A stretch of DNA of 10,946 nucleotides, taken from assembly GCA_036939355.1 (NCBI GenBank), contig JALLAP010002968.1, forward strand, positions 1 to 10,946, read 5' to 3'. The number at the start of each line of letters is the position of its first letter. The first letter of the stretch is position 1. Origin of the DNA: Thalassiosira profunda. Lineage: Eukaryota; Bacillariophyta; Thalassiosirophyceae; Thalassiosirales; Thalassiosiraceae. The notes beneath the pieces are model-generated. The model did not search any database. It saw only the letters and a program-made list of their open reading frames with translations, and was not told the origin of the DNA. A program made the position numbers and the translations under genes. This document shows positions 1 through 8,001 of the stretch, one piece after another.

Positions 1-2208
1 CCTCAGCAACACCAGCGCCCTGACACGGTGGGCCTGGGACAAGAGCACCTGCAACACTATGGGCAGCTCTTGAGGCGGGTCGAGCTCGTGAGACATTCTC
101 TCTGGGTCCTCCTTCTTCTGCAGAAAGGGCAGGGGAGTGCCGCCTACCGCGCCTGGCGGGCACCGGACGATCAATTTGCTGCGCGGCTTGGAGCTGGCCC
201 ACTCAAGCCAGAGCTCGAACGCTGTCAGCTGCTCGGCGAAGAAAGGAGCGTGGACTTCAGGGAAGGAAGTGACAGGCGCAGCAGCCGGGCGAGCCGGCGC
301 CTGCCTCTCTGTCTCTGGGCCCTCTTTTGTCTCCGCCTTCGGCAGTCCTACACTTCCTCCAACCGAACCCTTCTTCAAGTGCCCAGCGTCCTTCAGCTGA
401 GTGAGGCAAGTTTCCACTGCGAGATCCCACGCCTGCCAAAGTGGGTGGTTGCACGTGCTCGGGAGTTCAGGGTGCGAGCTCGGGGTGCAGTTCATGCTCC
501 TCAGAATGCGGTCGGCGAGCAAGAAGTTGCGAAACATCGACGCCAGCAGCAAATCCTGGCGGAACAATCGCTGGAAGAGCGGGCTGGGCAGCACGTGCCA
601 CGCTATCGTATCAGTGATGGCCGTGAACACCCAGTTCAGCTCGCCCAGTGGCGTCTTGCGATCGGTGAGCTTCCCGGGAATTGCGTCCGCGATCGTTTCA
701 ATGTCCAGGTCCTGGGTGCTGAGTGGGGACTGGTGGACGAACCAGCGCAGCGCGATGGGTATCGGAGTGGTCAGGCATGAGGTGAAGATGTCCGCAGGGA
801 AGAGGGGGTTGAGCGGAAGCCATTCTCCCTGGGCCGTTGGGCAGAGGACGATGGTGTCGCGAATGGCGCGGAGGTATCCCGCCTCAGAGTCGCTATTATC
901 GGACTGGTCCAGGGTGGCCGAGCTCAATCGCTCGTAGGTGGTGGGCCCTCCACCCACTCTGTCTGCTGTTGCGGCATCGTTCAAGGGAGCCGTAAAGAAC
1001 GGCATCAGGACCCCGGCGCCACTGCAGTCCAAGACGACCACGGACGGCTTCCCAATCCAGCGACGCAGTTCAGTGACGCTCAGGGGAATGTAATTCGTGT
1101 GGTGCTTGTCGAAGAGCCAAATCTCCCCATTAACGGTCGGTCGTGGCACGCCGTGCCCATTGTAATGGAGCAGCACCCGCTCGCCCCTTGCGCTCTCCCG
1201 CATGCGCACGCAGAGGTCCCTCACGGCATCCACTGTTGGATCCAGCGCCCTCCGGTATCGCAGCTTGCTCCGCTGCTGCCACCTGGCGTACTGCTGCTCC
1301 AGCCTCTCGCCAATCCTTTCCTTCGCCTTGGCGCGGGAGATGGTCGTTGGGTCGAGCCAGCACTGCAACCTCGCGCACGGCGTGGGCCTGTTGAGGTCCG
1401 GCGGGTCCGTGCCAATGTTGAGGGCCAGGACGAGGCACACTCCCACGGTCTTCATCCTCTCCTTGAGGCGCCACGTCGGGGTCACCACGTAATGAGGCGG
1501 CGATGCGCGGTTGAGCAGTGAGTGTTGATGGAGGAGCGTCCCCACCGCAATTGGCGCGCCGTCCTTCAGCACTATTACCGACTCGTCCTGGAGCGCCCAT
1601 CGCGGGATCGTGCTGATTGTGCTAGTGCCTCCAACGTTGGCGTGGCCGCCCAACCGCTCGGAGACGGACACGCCCCCCAAGGACTCGATGGAAAAGCGCC
1701 GGCTGCGATGTTGATGCAAATCCACCGACGATCCTCGCCGGAAGCGCGGTGGGAGGAGGCTGTTGGGGTCTGCCTCGGAGTCGTCCGGTCCTCCATTGGC
1801 CCCGTTGCCGGCCTCGGCTCCTTCTCCTTCATCCTCGGCAATCGTCCCCGGGCCGGGGCTCATTCCCAGCGACGAGAACACCCGAGCGAACGAGCTCCTC
1901 CGTCGCATATGAGGCTGATGCAGGTTCGAAGAGGAGGTTGACTTGGTCGGGGTCCTGCCGGGGGATGCGCCCAGCTCCGAAGGCATCGCCGCGTCCCCTC
2001 CCTCATTGATCAGGTCCCATCCCGTGTCTCCGTCGCCGCTCGCAGCGTGGCGAGAGGACGAGGACGGTCGCAAGCCAAACTGGGACACGTCGAAGAGGTA
2101 GGGAGCGCGCTGGCTGCGGGGGTAGTACTCGACATTCTCGTCCACCAATCCATCGTTTGCATTGTCCCCCCCAACCAGATGCGGTGCCTGCGTGGTTGCT
2201 GCTGCCAT
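1..2208 (-). CDS. RPTOR: Raptor homologue, TORC1 scaffold subunit (partial; continues past the left edge)
   Basis: Raptor presents substrates to the TOR kinase in TOR complex 1 and acts in the cytosol and on endomembranes. One uninterrupted frame of 736 codons runs off position 1. Residues 1-245 are a Ser/Gly/Pro-rich, low-complexity extension, far longer than the roughly 45-60 residues ahead of the same point in animals. The Raptor_N caspase-like domain starts at WRLKERMKTV (residue 246), followed by NIGTDPPD and TPCARLQCWLDP. The caspase-like dyad is present: His352 in HYNGHGVPRPTVNGE and Cys395 in DCSGAG. Further conserved blocks are KTPLGELNWVFTAITDTIAW (518-537), LFRQDLLLASMFRNFLLADR, and FFAEQLTAF with QELPIVLQVLLSQAHR at the end, where the helical repeats begin. 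The WD40 part would lie outside the window. The start at 2208 is the first in-frame ATG after an upstream stop (2260-2262) and has a strong AAAATGG context. Family assignment rests on remembered Raptor sequence and is firm; activity of the dyad is not implied. Confidence 0.95.
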   Translation of the reverse strand, partial: MAAATTQAPHLVGGDNANDGLVDENVEYYPRSQRAPYLFDVSQFGLRPSSSSRHAASGDGDTGWDLINEGGDAAMPSELGASPGRTPTKSTSSSNLHQPHMRRRSSFARVFSSLGMSPGPGTIAEDEGEGAEAGNGANGGPDDSEADPNSLLPPRFRRGSSVDLHQHRSRRFSIESLGGVSVSERLGGHANVGGTSTISTIPRWALQDESVIVLKDGAPIAVGTLLHQHSLLNRASPPHYVVTPTWRLKERMKTVGVCLVLALNIGTDPPDLNRPTPCARLQCWLDPTTISRAKAKERIGERLEQQYARWQQRSKLRYRRALDPTVDAVRDLCVRMRESARGERVLLHYNGHGVPRPTVNGEIWLFDKHHTNYIPLSVTELRRWIGKPSVVVLDCSGAGVLMPFFTAPLNDAATADRVGGGPTTYERLSSATLDQSDNSDSEAGYLRAIRDTIVLCPTAQGEWLPLNPLFPADIFTSCLTTPIPIALRWFVHQSPLSTQDLDIETIADAIPGKLTDRKTPLGELNWVFTAITDTIAWHVLPSPLFQRLFRQDLLLASMFRNFLLADRILRSMNCTPSSHPELPSTCNHPLWQAWDLAVETCLTQLKDAGHLKKGSVGGSVGLPKAETKEGPETERQAPARPAAAPVTSFPEVHAPFFAEQLTAFELWLEWASSKPRSKLIVRCPPGAVGGTPLPFLQKKEDPERMSHELDPPQELPIVLQVLLSQAHRVRALVLLR

Positions 2209-2281
2209 TTTTTCCGCGTATGTATCTCTAGATTGCGGCCGGTTGCTGCTGCTACTGCTCTATTGATGCCTCTCGCACTCT

Positions 2282-2290
2282 GTGAGATAA
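2282..2290 (-). promoter_or_regulatory. Candidate initiator-like motif upstream of the Raptor gene
   Basis: TTATCTCAC on the minus strand ends 73 bp upstream of the Raptor ATG. The same 9-mer occurs in the same orientation relative to the gene upstream of the divergent PAP/fibrillin gene. The motif is seen directly; a role as transcription initiator or other core-promoter element is inference only. Confidence 0.3.
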
Positions 2291-2699
2291 AAGGAGGGGT
2301 TGTGAGAGACACTTCTTTGCAAACAGCAGCAACAGAGCATGCCTGTTCTCAAGGTGCAATGGGTGATGGGTGTGTCTGCAGATGGTATTGGTGTTTCTGG
2401 TCGGGGCGTGCACTATCTGATGGTTGGGCGCCCCAGACAATTGCAAAACACGCCACCGAACCGAAGCCTCGGAATAAAGCAAAGATCCCTCCATTATTCT
2501 CGCCCGCGGCCGACACGCAGCTACACCTCGGCGACGCGCGACGCCCAACACTCCGAGGCAGCACACCAAGCATACCACATCATCAATCATCAATCACGCA
2601 CCTTTTTATTTGCAACCCGCTTGCCAAAGCGCAGGCTTCATAGAAGGGCGAGCTTCCGCAGCGCCACAGGGTGGCAGAGAGTGGCGGTTGCGGTGGATC

Positions 2700-2716
2700 G
2701 GGGGGGGGGGGAGGGG
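2700..2716 (+). repeat. G-rich homopolymer tract (12 G, then A, then 4 G)
   Basis: Twelve consecutive G at 2700-2711 are followed by A and four more G. On the minus strand this is a polypyrimidine tract. It lies in non-coding DNA about 280 bp upstream of the PAP/fibrillin start. Such runs are unstable in length and prone to sequencing error, so the exact count should be treated with caution. Confidence 0.8.
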
Positions 2717-2944
2717 TCGTCGCTCGCTGTCGATGTCGATGGGCAGGAAGCGCAAGGCGAAGCGGGCAGGCGCTTTTCGATTCTAACTTGCACCCTGGAT
2801 ATCAATGTGCCTATGTTACCCCTGTGGATAAGATTCCCCGTATTGTTGCCCTTTGCAATAAAGTAAGGGTTAGGTCTTCCTCCCTTGGGCAAAAAGTAAG
2901 CCATGTGCCTACAACAAACAACAAGGAGCCCCCATGTTGTCGGC

Positions 2945-2960
2945 GCTAGCAGTGGCTAGC
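2945..2960. repeat. Paired GCTAGC palindromes
   Basis: GCTAGC, itself a palindrome, occurs twice with a 4-bp spacer, 34-49 bp upstream of the PAP/fibrillin ATG and just before the TTATCTCAC motif. It could be a dimeric protein-binding site or part of the 5' UTR. No known factor is claimed. Confidence 0.35.
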
Positions 2961-2965
2961 ACCTA

Positions 2966-2974
2966 TTATCTCAC
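2966..2974 (+). promoter_or_regulatory. Candidate initiator-like motif upstream of the PAP/fibrillin gene
   Basis: TTATCTCAC ends 19 bp upstream of the PAP/fibrillin ATG. Its core extended to the right, TCTCACCAG (2969-2977), recurs at 8119-8127 ahead of the recombinase gene. If it marks transcription initiation, the 5' UTR of this gene is about 20-25 nt. The function is inferred from repetition alone. Confidence 0.3.
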
Positions 2975-2993
2975 CAGTTGACCTCGCCACGCC

Positions 2994-4083
2994 ATGAATC
3001 GCCGCCGCGGCACGCCCCCGACGCTCCTGGTGGCGGCGCTGCTGCTGTTGTGTGCGTCAGCCCGCGGCTTTTCTGTCCAGTCCCTCCGGCGGGCAATTGC
3101 AATTCCGTCCTTTGCAACACTGCCAACACGTGCACCGTCTCCTTCGGCGTTTGCTGCCACCCCCTCGGGGGGTGACGCGGGCGCAGTGTCCAACGCCGAG
3201 CGCAAGGCCGAGTTGCTGAAGCGTATAAAGATTTTGGTGAGTTTATGTGTGCCAAATCTCCAGGCTCTGAACAATGAGCTAGATGTGCACAAGAGATGTG
3301 CTGCGCACAAGAGTACACTTTGAGCAGTGTTACCTCCGATGCTAACGAATCGATCGCTGCTTCTGATAGAGAGACGTTCAGGAGCGCGACGGAGACTTTA
3401 GCATTGATTTTGGAGTCAAAGGGGGAGAGATTGACAAAAAGTCCCGCGCCCCCCAAAAGGTGAACTTCTATTCCATCTCGGACGACGCAGGAAAAGCCGC
3501 GGATGCCGTGATGGAGCAGGCCGAGGAGCTGGCGAAGCACAACCCCACCGAGGAGCCGACGTTGTACCTGGGCGACAAAGAGAAGGGATCGAAGTCGCCG
3601 TTGGACGGGGAGTGGAAGCTCCTCTTTACGACCGCGGCCGATGCGACTTTCAGCAAAAACTCCACCCGGGGCGATGCCACGGCGAAGAACGTGGTGGATG
3701 CCTCCCGGGGCCGCATCACCAACGTCATTGATTTTGCCATTAAGAACGGGACCGAGCCGGTGTTGAAGCAGCTGAACGTGATAATCGGGGCCAAGGCCGC
3801 AGGACCGTCGCGGGTCGACCTGCGCTTCCGTTATGCCAAGGCAGTCCTGACGCGTTTTCCTTACCGAATCTACATCCCTGTGCCGGCCCCATTCATCACG
3901 AGGTTGATTGTGTTCTTCTCGCGAATACTCCGCTTCGGAAAGAAGGGCAAAAAAGCGGTGCCCAAGGCCTATTTCGATGTCCTTTATCTGGATGATCAGC
4001 TGCGAATTCACAAGACCGGCGAGGACAACCTATTCGTTCAGGCAAAGGATAGTTGGGCGGAGGCACAGTCGCTCGTTTCTTAA
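2994..4083 (+). CDS. PAP/fibrillin family protein, predicted plastid-targeted; two exons (2994-3236 and 3370-4083)
   Basis: PAP/fibrillins are lipid-binding structural proteins of plastoglobules and thylakoids. Splicing joins 81 codons of exon 1 to 237 codons plus TAA of exon 2, giving 318 residues. The leader looks bipartite, as in algae with secondary plastids: a signal peptide with hydrophobic core LLVAALLLLCASA (residues 11-23), then Phe26 in CASARGF, a plausible variant of the ASAFAP-type motif, followed by an Arg/Ser/Pro-rich stretch to about residue 60. The PAP_fibrillin domain covers roughly residues 110-310. LDGEWKLLFTTA (159-170) matches the family's L-G-W-LLYT block, and YLDDQLRIHKTGEDNLFVQ near the C terminus (ending about residue 305) matches the family's terminal block. 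Length suits a small fibrillin plus leader. The ATG is the first of the frame and is immediately followed by the signal peptide. The gene converges on the PPR-like gene with 8 bp between stop codons. The exact subfamily is not assigned. Confidence 0.9.
3237..3369 (+). other. Spliceosomal intron in the PAP/fibrillin gene (133 nt, phase 0)
   Basis: The 5' site is GTGAGT after the Leu81 codon and the 3' site ends in TGATAG. Splicing here restores one frame: KRIKIL is followed by RDVQERDGDF. The last intron triplet in the exon-2 frame is TAG (3367-3369), so exon 2 cannot start earlier. The two neighbouring AG dinucleotides (ending 3371 and 3373) would break the phase. Read-through would stop at TGA 3321-3323. 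Inferred from sequence only, with no transcript data. Confidence 0.88.
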
Positions 4084-4091
4084 GACGGGAC
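4084..4091. other. 8-bp spacer between convergent stop codons
   Basis: The PAP/fibrillin TAA (4081-4083) and the PPR-like gene's TAG (4092-4094 on the minus strand) are separated by only 8 bp. Neither gene has room for a 3' UTR or poly(A) signal here, so each transcript must end inside the other gene's coding DNA. Confidence 0.9.
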
Positions 4092-7000
4092 CTAAGATCT
4101 TTGTAGCATTTCGTCCACAACTGCCAGAGCCGTGTTGCCCCTGGCGTTCGTCTTTGGCCCTCCATCGAAACGCTGAATGAATTCTTCGGTCAGCGCGGCA
4201 TCGTCCATCGCCATCCGCATCGCCCCGATCAGTCTCGCCCTGTCCACTACTGCGTAGGAGCTCCCATCGCTCTTCTTCTTCTTCTCGAAGAATTGCCTGG
4301 CACTCTTGTGCAGCTTCGTGAGAGCGTACATTCTCTCCTCTGGGACATGCACGACAGTCTGCATCAAACGTGCCATTCCCACGTAAAGGTCTGTGATGTC
4401 TGCGTCAGCCTTGCCGCCTCCAGGGCAGTGCTCGTCTTGCCACGCCAGGTTGTCCATAATCATTCTGCAAATCCTCGCTACGTGGCCGAAGTCTGCAGGC
4501 GATTTGACGCCTGCACAGCCCATCAGTGCTTCCTCGTACATGCGGTGCCGCGTGGCCTTGCTCTCAGATGTAAAGTTGGCACTCGGAGAAAAGTGTTTCT
4601 GCGAGTAGAACTCGTAATTGCGCATCATCGCCTCGACTAGACCTATTCTGTCCAAGAAGTAGCACCTCTGAGGGTGGTCAGACTCTTCATCATCAATGGC
4701 AGAGTCGATTTGATGCAGTTGCGACAGCACCTCCGAAACGCTATCCCCCATTACGCGAAGGAGGTACTGCGCATTCTCTTCCGATTCGTCGTTGTCGATT
4801 GTTGCATCAAAGAGGCGCGCAATCTTAAGCATTTCGTTGACACCATGCCGAGCATTCAGCAACACTGAATTGGACGGATGACGAAGCGTGAAGCGAGAGG
4901 CGGAGCCCCAACTTTCTATTGCGTTGGCAAACATTGACGAAAGCGCATCGGCATCTTGTTGCCCCTTCATCTCCACGCTGCCGTCTGCAAACGCCTCCTT
5001 GAGGTACCGTGTACAATTCTGGGCCAAAGCAAAGGCCCGCTCGATGTCCTGTTGCATTTCGTAATCCTCAGACCATTGCTCTTTGTTCACTTCCGCCTTC
5101 TCCATCAATCCAGATTGGACATTTCTCCAAGCGATGATTTGAGCAGAGAGGGTGGTGAGATCAGGCTGGAGCGCGGTATGCGACGCGAGTTGCTTAGTCC
5201 ATTCCGCCACTCGGTCCGGGGCCCGATCTAGCTGGCACATGGCCCAGGCCGCAATAATGGGGTGAAAGGTTTTCAGGCGTATCGGCGACCCAGATTGGAC
5301 GGCCCTATCACAAAGGAGAAAGTTAGATCTTGCGTTGCGTGGACGCACCATTTTGACGCCGCAACCTTACCTCGTTGCCCACGTTTCGGCCGTTAGCAAC
5401 CCCTCCCTTAGCGCTCCGGTCTTGACCCACGCTCGAATCACTGCTTCGTACATGTCTATGCTCGGCGTGACGCCGCTTTGTTCTGCGTAGATCAGCCACT
5501 CTGCTATGTCAGTCGCCTCCGCGTGTTCACTGGCGCAGTCATCGATCGCTTTGAACCCATTAGCGTATGGATGGCCGTGCCTGAGCCACGTGTTCCCATA
5601 CTGCTCGGTTGTTGCGTTGGTTTCTGTCGATTTGGAGAACGTCGTAAGCGCGGCGGTGTACACATCGGCATCCGGCACAAACGCCTCGCCGAGAATGGAT
5701 TCCGAGATGCCCTGCATTTGGCCAAGCCAGAGCTTGGCTTGCTCAAACGAAAAGCGGCCATCCACCTTGGAGTTGACAGCTAGCAAGAGGTTGAATGTCT
5801 CCTTGTTGGGAAGTATTCTCCTGTCGTCATCAATGCCCAGTGACGCAGATTCGAGAAGAGAGAACACATCGTTGACTCCCTTTTGGCCCTCAGCGCCATC
5901 CACGAGAGCCCACAAGGCCATGGCGGAGTTGTAAGTTCCCACATTGGGTAGCGGAAGAACGACGCCATCCTCAAACTTCTCCTGGTTTGACATGCTGTTG
6001 AGCAGATCCGTAGCTGCTTTGGCACTCCGAGCAGGATCCCGGGGGTTCAGACATTGGACGTAGGCGTTGAAAGTGTCGGCGTCAAAGAAGGAAGGATCGT
6101 TCTCGTCGTCAAAGGTTGACGACAAGGACAGAATGTGGTCAAGAATAACCTTTGCATCTCCTTCGACATCGACGTGACTTGCCGCTTCCTCCAAATCCAG
6201 TGTGCTGACGGCTTTCCCAAGAGCCGCCAGGATCTTGTTGCACAGTTGCGCCAGTCCACGTGCATCCACCTCGCCACGAGGCTCCTTGTCGAGTTCGTCG
6301 TACCAGTTGAGGATACCTCTCAGCGATTGGTTGGCATTCTTGTGCTCAGCGAATGCTCTCGCATCGGTCGACTCAGAACCACTTGTAGTATCAATCCAGA
6401 TCTCGGCGATTCGCCCCATGGTGGACAATGGACTGGCAGTCGCTGGAGGATTATCCACAAACGACAACTCCAGAGCTGGAATTTCGTGCACAGTGGGTTC
6501 CCTGGCTGCTCCGACTTCTGCGCTATCTGACGTGATCACAAAGTGGTTTTCACTGGCAGATTGTACATTTCTCTGCGCCAGAAGCGCATGGTAGTCGAAC
6601 GTCTGCGATTCGCCTGCTTCTAATGTTTGGTACGGATCCTCCATGCACAACTGCAGATCACTCTTCTCCCCACCTCCTTCCCGGAAGATGTAGCAATCGA
6701 TGGCACGGGCCGCCGCGGCATTCTCTGCGAGTTTAGCCCTCCGATAAAATACTTTTCCATCAATGACTGTCGCCTCTACTTGATGGAGAGGGGGGTAGAG
6801 GCTGGCGTCCTTGCGCTTCTCGGCGTCAGCTTCCTTTCCAACGAGCCCGGACGAGAAGGCTTCCTTCGTGGTGGGGTCAGTTAAGGTTGCAGTGAACCAA
6901 CTCTCCTCGTCATTACGCTGGAGCTCTTGGACATCATATGCCTGTCGCGTCAACCTTGAGCCGTGTGCCTTTACAAATGCATTTTGGAGGAACAGCTTGG

Positions 7001-7727
7001 GGACGTGAAAGAGATGTGGCTTGGCGTTGGCAAAGGAAGTAAACGGGGAAGTCGGCACAAGGAGGCGTTTTTCACCAAGAAGTGCATGGTAGTCGATTGC
7101 TTGCGATTTGCCTTCTTCGAATGATCGGTACGGATCTTCCATGCACAGCCGCAGGTCGCTCTTATCGCCACCTGATTCTCGAAAGATGTAGCAATCGATG
7201 GCACGGGCCGCCGCGGCATTCTCGGCGAGTTTTTTGTTTTTGTAATAGACCTTTCCATCAAACACCGTGGTCTCCGCTTGATGAAGAGGCTGGTGGAGTC
7301 TGGCACTGGAGTGCATCTCTGCAGTAGTTTCTTTTCCAACGAGCCCGGACGAGAAGGTTTCCTTCGTGTTGGGATCAGTGAAGGTCGCAGTGAACCAAAC
7401 CACCCCATCGCCCTGGAGCTCCGTAGAACGATAAGCCTCGCGCCTCATATTGCCGCCGACGAACGCGCCATTCAGGAAGTTTTTTGGAGTGTGCAGGAGG
7501 TGCGGTCTGGAGTTGACAAGGAAGGCGACCTTGGCGGGTAGCGACAGAGGCGTGCTGGCATGTTCCTGGGTGGAAAATGGCGCCCCCGCCGGCGTCGGTA
7601 TAGCAGAGCGAAGCGGAAGAGGAGCGCAGGCCCCAGAAATCCGACACGGCGACGCCGCGGAAGGAAATGGACCGCGGCAATGGCGCGCCAGGCGGAACCG
7701 GGCCCGTCGCAGCGTCGACGACAACAT
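4092..7727 (-). CDS. PPR-like protein with two N-terminal dsRBD-like units, predicted mitochondrial; two exons (7727-5371 and 5304-4092)
   Basis: Splicing joins 785 codons and two bases to the second exon, giving about 1189 residues. Residues 1-54 have eight Arg, no acidic residue and a PFST segment, which looks like a mitochondrial presequence; there is no signal peptide. Two similar units follow at about 67-217 and 229-386. Each has PHL-H-PK-FL-AF, a WFTAT-TDP-TKE-FSSGLVGKE block, then KLAENAAAARAIDCYIF, which resembles strands plus the final KK-x-AA helix of a double-stranded-RNA-binding domain. From about residue 545 on there are degenerate PPR-like helical pairs, for example DADTFNAYVQCL, PNVGTYNSAMALW, PNKETFNLLLAVNSK, PDADVYTAALTTFSK and PSIDMYEAVIRAWVK. 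After the splice comes RLKTFHPIIAAWAM. PPR proteins bind organelle RNA, so a role in mitochondrial RNA processing or translation is inferred. The dsRBD call is the less certain part. Reading the two exons as separate genes is possible but much less likely, because the splice keeps frame and repeat register. Confidence 0.78.
5305..5370 (-). other. Short spliceosomal intron in the PPR-like gene (66 nt)
   Basis: On the minus strand the 5' site is AG|GTAAGG and the 3' site ends in TGATAG|G. The split Arg codon (AG + G) is restored, linking ETWATR to AVQSGSPIRL. Without splicing, the TAA inside the GTAAGG donor ends translation at once. An in-intron ATG (5349-5351) then opens the downstream frame, which could mislead a gene finder into calling two genes. 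Confidence 0.85.
6570..7043 (-). repeat. Tandem duplicated unit 2 of the PPR-like gene (dsRBD-like)
   Basis: This encodes residues about 229-386 and aligns over its whole length with the unit at 7077-7529. Two blocks line up at the same offset of 498 bp (166 codons). The 41 bases at 6685-6725 equal those at 7183-7223, and the block around 6835 differs by a single base from that around 7333. Small length differences (about 4 codons) lie before the WFTAT block. Confidence 0.9.
7077..7529 (-). repeat. Tandem duplicated unit 1 of the PPR-like gene (dsRBD-like)
   Basis: This encodes residues about 67-217. The first part (PHLLHTPKNFLNGAF) and the strand region (WFTATFTDPNTKETFSSGL) are conserved with unit 2. 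The Arg/Lys-rich linker and the segment between the strand block and DGKVYY diverge more. Strong identity at the DNA level points to a recent duplication or gene conversion. Confidence 0.9.
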
Positions 7728-7743
7728 CGCTTTTGTCCGCGCG

Positions 7744-7749
7744 CACGTG
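7744..7749. promoter_or_regulatory. CACGTG palindrome upstream of the PPR-like gene
   Basis: CACGTG is the classic target of many eukaryotic bHLH and bZIP factors. It lies 16 bp from the ATG, so it may be in the 5' UTR rather than upstream of it. A single 6-mer is weak evidence. Confidence 0.25.
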
Positions 7750-7976
7750 TGATGCTGTGTGGATGTGGAGTACCAGGCCCGCGGCGTCAGACTAGTGCGG
7801 ATGCACCTTGCAGCTCGCTGCCGCCACCTAACAACGGCCTACCAATTGGGCGCTGGCCGAGGTTGACGCAGCAATATGGTGGGCGCTTGATGGCAGCGAG
7901 GGCTGGGGCCCCAAGAGGGCGGGAAGTGGCTGGAGTTGAGGCAGGAGCGGAGCTCGCAAGTCTTTTTGAAAAATAA

Positions 7977-7998
7977 GCCGTATTCCCGAGAATACGGC
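7977..7998. repeat. Perfect 9-bp inverted repeat with 4-nt loop
   Basis: GCCGTATTC and GAATACGGC flank CCGA, forming a perfect hairpin or a 22-bp near-palindrome. It lies only 3 bp from the next inverted repeat and about 220 bp upstream of the recombinase start. It may be a terminal or accessory protein-binding site of the mobile element. Confidence 0.75.
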
Positions 7999-8001
7999 CC
8001 C

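Larger units (their letters stand above)
2209..2993. promoter_or_regulatory. Divergent intergenic region between the Raptor and PAP/fibrillin genes
   Basis: These 785 bp separate two genes that point away from each other, so they must hold both promoters and both 5' UTRs. No convincing coding sequence was found. Open frames here, such as a 175-codon one at 2339-2866 (+), match nothing I recognise. Visible landmarks are GCT/GCA trinucleotide runs near 2200 and 2250 beside the Raptor start, a short ATCA-rich tract at about 2578-2595, a run of 12 G at 2700-2711, paired GCTAGC palindromes at 2945-2950 and 2955-2960, and a 9-mer (TTATCTCAC) close to each start codon. No clear TATA box was seen. 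Confidence 0.7.

Noticed and set aside
28..1941. Several plus-strand open frames of 140-250 codons over the first 2 kb
   Set aside because: They lie opposite the unbroken Raptor frame, whose conserved blocks cover the whole stretch.
2339..2866. A 175-codon plus-strand open frame in the divergent intergenic region
   Set aside because: It matches no recognised family, has low-complexity composition, runs through the 12-G tract and lies where two promoters are expected.
2994..3323. A 109-residue protein from exon 1 of the PAP/fibrillin gene read through into the intron
   Set aside because: The plastid leader needs a cargo, and the PAP/fibrillin domain follows after GT-AG splicing in phase. The read-through tail has no recognisable features.
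4092..5351. A separate 419-residue gene on the minus strand
   Set aside because: Its ATG lies inside a well-formed 66-nt intron, and splicing joins it in frame to the upstream exon with helical-repeat register kept, so it is exon 2 of the PPR-like gene.
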